Made by a program: the position numbers and the translations under genes. A stretch of 6,950 nt of DNA from Mageeibacillus sp. UBA5436 (GTDB lineage: Bacteria > Bacillota > Clostridia > Saccharofermentanales > DTU023), in contig DIRM01000020.1 of the NCBI GenBank assembly GCA_002427545.1, positions 1 through 6,950 on the forward strand, given 5' to 3'. Below the pieces are notes generated by a model. That model did no database searches. It worked only from the letters and a program-made list of their open reading frames with translations, and had not been told where the DNA came from. This document shows positions 6,104 to 6,950 of this stretch, one piece after another; position 1 is the stretch's first letter, and the number at the start of each line of letters is the position of its first letter.

Positions 6104-6122
6104 ATTATATGAAGAATGTTAA
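6104..6122 (-). promoter_or_regulatory. Candidate internal promoter of phoP-phoR with a Pho-box-like half-site
   Basis: The phoU-phoP gap holds a perfect TATAAT on the minus strand (6109-6104) but no recognisable -35 at 16-18 bases. That is the pattern of an activator-dependent promoter. TTAACA at 6122-6117, eight bases before the -10, matches the half-site of Bacillus-type PhoP boxes. I could not find a clean second copy at an 11-base period. The expected start near 6097 leaves a very short leader before the AAGGAG site. Confidence 0.3.
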
Positions 6123-6159
6123 ATACCGTTCTATTAGAAGCCTAAATTAACTATCCATT

Positions 6160-6801
6160 TTATTTATGATGACCAGAGATGGAAAAGATAACCCACTTAG
6201 CAATGTTTACCGCATGGTCGCCTATGCGCTCATAATACTTTGCTACTTGTAAGAGATCAAACGCTTGTTCCCCATTTTGAACATCTTTATGAACAAGATC
6301 AATTAAGTCTTTCTTTATTTCTACATACAAATTATCGACAATGTCATCATATTTAATAACTTCTTGTGCCAGTGATAAATTATTCTTAACGTAAGCATCA
6401 ATACTATTTGTAACCATTTTTATTGTTGCTTTTGCCATTTGTTGTATATGCTCTAGCTCTTTAATATATTGTTGTCCAGCAAGGTAAACACATATTTCAG
6501 AAATATCGGCTGCTTGATCTCCTATACGTTCCATATCTGTTATCATCTTTAAAGCAGTAGAAATTTTCCTTAAATCCCGTGCAACCGGATGTTGAATGAG
6601 TAACATTTTCAAGCATAGGCTTTCAATTTCTTTTTCTTTTTCATCAATGCTATTGTCGCCACTTCTGACTTCATCAGCAAGTGTAACATTTTGTTCTAAA
6701 AGGGCTCTTGTTGCTTTTGTTATAGCTTGTTCAACCATTGCACCCATTTCAATTAAGTTATTATGTAAAGTAGCTAATTGCTCATCAAAACGGCTTCTCA
6801 T
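6160..6801 (-). CDS. phoU: Phosphate signalling protein PhoU
   Basis: PhoU is a peripheral cytoplasmic protein that links the PstSCAB transporter to PhoR and holds the Pho response off when phosphate is plentiful. It also limits phosphate uptake. The 213 residues match the family length and form two repeated three-helix bundles. Each repeat has the metal-binding signature: ERIGDQAADI (91-100) and ERIGDHAVNI (191-200). An upstream LIQHPVARDLR segment (68-78) is also typical. The ATG shares its A with the TAA of pstB, and AGGGAGG lies about eight bases upstream inside pstB, so translation is likely coupled. PhoP and PhoR follow in the same direction. Confidence 0.96.
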   Translation of the reverse strand: MRSRFDEQLATLHNNLIEMGAMVEQAITKATRALLEQNVTLADEVRSGDNSIDEKEKEIESLCLKMLLIQHPVARDLRKISTALKMITDMERIGDQAADISEICVYLAGQQYIKELEHIQQMAKATIKMVTNSIDAYVKNNLSLAQEVIKYDDIVDNLYVEIKKDLIDLVHKDVQNGEQAFDLLQVAKYYERIGDHAVNIAKWVIFSISGHHK

Positions 6802-6950
6802 TAGCCAAACCTCCCTGTTATATAGTCCTCGGTACGTTTGTCATGCGGCATAGAAAATATGGATTCGGTGTCACCGTATTCAATCACTTCTCCCATCAGA
6901 AAAAAGGCTGTTGTATCACTAATTCTTGTGGCTTGCTGCATATTATGTGT
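6801..6950 (-). CDS. pstB: Phosphate ABC transporter ATP-binding protein PstB (C-terminal end, cut by window)
   Basis: Only the last 49 codons and the TAA stop are in the window; the rest lies past the right edge. The fragment begins THNMQQA, the H-loop (switch histidine) region of PstB. It continues through TAFFLMGEVIEYGDT to the family ending KRTEDYITGRFG. PstB powers high-affinity phosphate import by PstSCA at the inner face of the membrane. Its stop overlaps the phoU start by one base. pstS, pstC and pstA are expected further right, with the main Pho-controlled promoter before them. Confidence 0.95.
   Translation of the reverse strand, partial: THNMQQATRISDTTAFFLMGEVIEYGDTESIFSMPHDKRTEDYITGRFG

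Noticed and set aside
6085..6159. Terminator between phoU and phoP
   Set aside because: No GC-containing hairpin followed by a U-run is visible on the minus strand, so read-through into phoP is expected.
6596..6853. Plus-strand open frame of 85 codons
   Set aside because: It is antisense across the phoU start and pstB end, both of which are clear genes.

Overview
The window comes from an AT-rich bacterial chromosome of low-GC Firmicutes (Bacillota) type. The signs are strong AGGAGG-like Shine-Dalgarno sites before most genes, a CtsR-type heat-shock operator (a repressor confined to this phylum), a PhoP/PhoR pair at the end of a pst-phoU operon, and A/T-rich codon use. Clostridia or Negativicutes would fit, but nothing here fixes genus or species. 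I see no mobile element, CRISPR array, tRNA or rRNA.

Layout. Positions 1-146 are non-coding. They hold a weak candidate terminator for uraA and a candidate leftward promoter for a gene beyond the edge. Next is a leftward uracil/xanthine-type NCS2 permease (147-1676) with an unusual charged coiled-coil tail. A 151-base divergent region (1677-1827) with an AT-rich hairpin separates it from a rightward DusB-like tRNA-dihydrouridine synthase. A 268-base regulatory region (2908-3175) precedes a rightward Hsp20 small heat shock protein. It carries two CtsR-type operators around the promoter and a leader hairpin that could mask the ribosome binding site. A bidirectional terminator (3681-3720) closes hsp20 and faces the end of the next, oppositely oriented operon.

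From 3745 to the right edge everything lies on the minus strand in the order pstB (C-terminal end only), phoU, phoP, phoR. This is the distal part of a phosphate operon. PstB is the ATPase of the high-affinity phosphate importer. PhoU links transporter state to the sensor. PhoR is the histidine kinase, and PhoP is the DNA-binding regulator expected to activate the pst genes. pstB/phoU overlap by one base and phoP/phoR are three bases apart, so both pairs look translationally coupled. The 75-base phoU-phoP gap holds a possible secondary promoter.

Overall these are ordinary housekeeping, stress and nutrient genes. I found no new multi-gene system. The points most worth a second look are the layered control in front of hsp20 and the coiled-coil tail on the permease.
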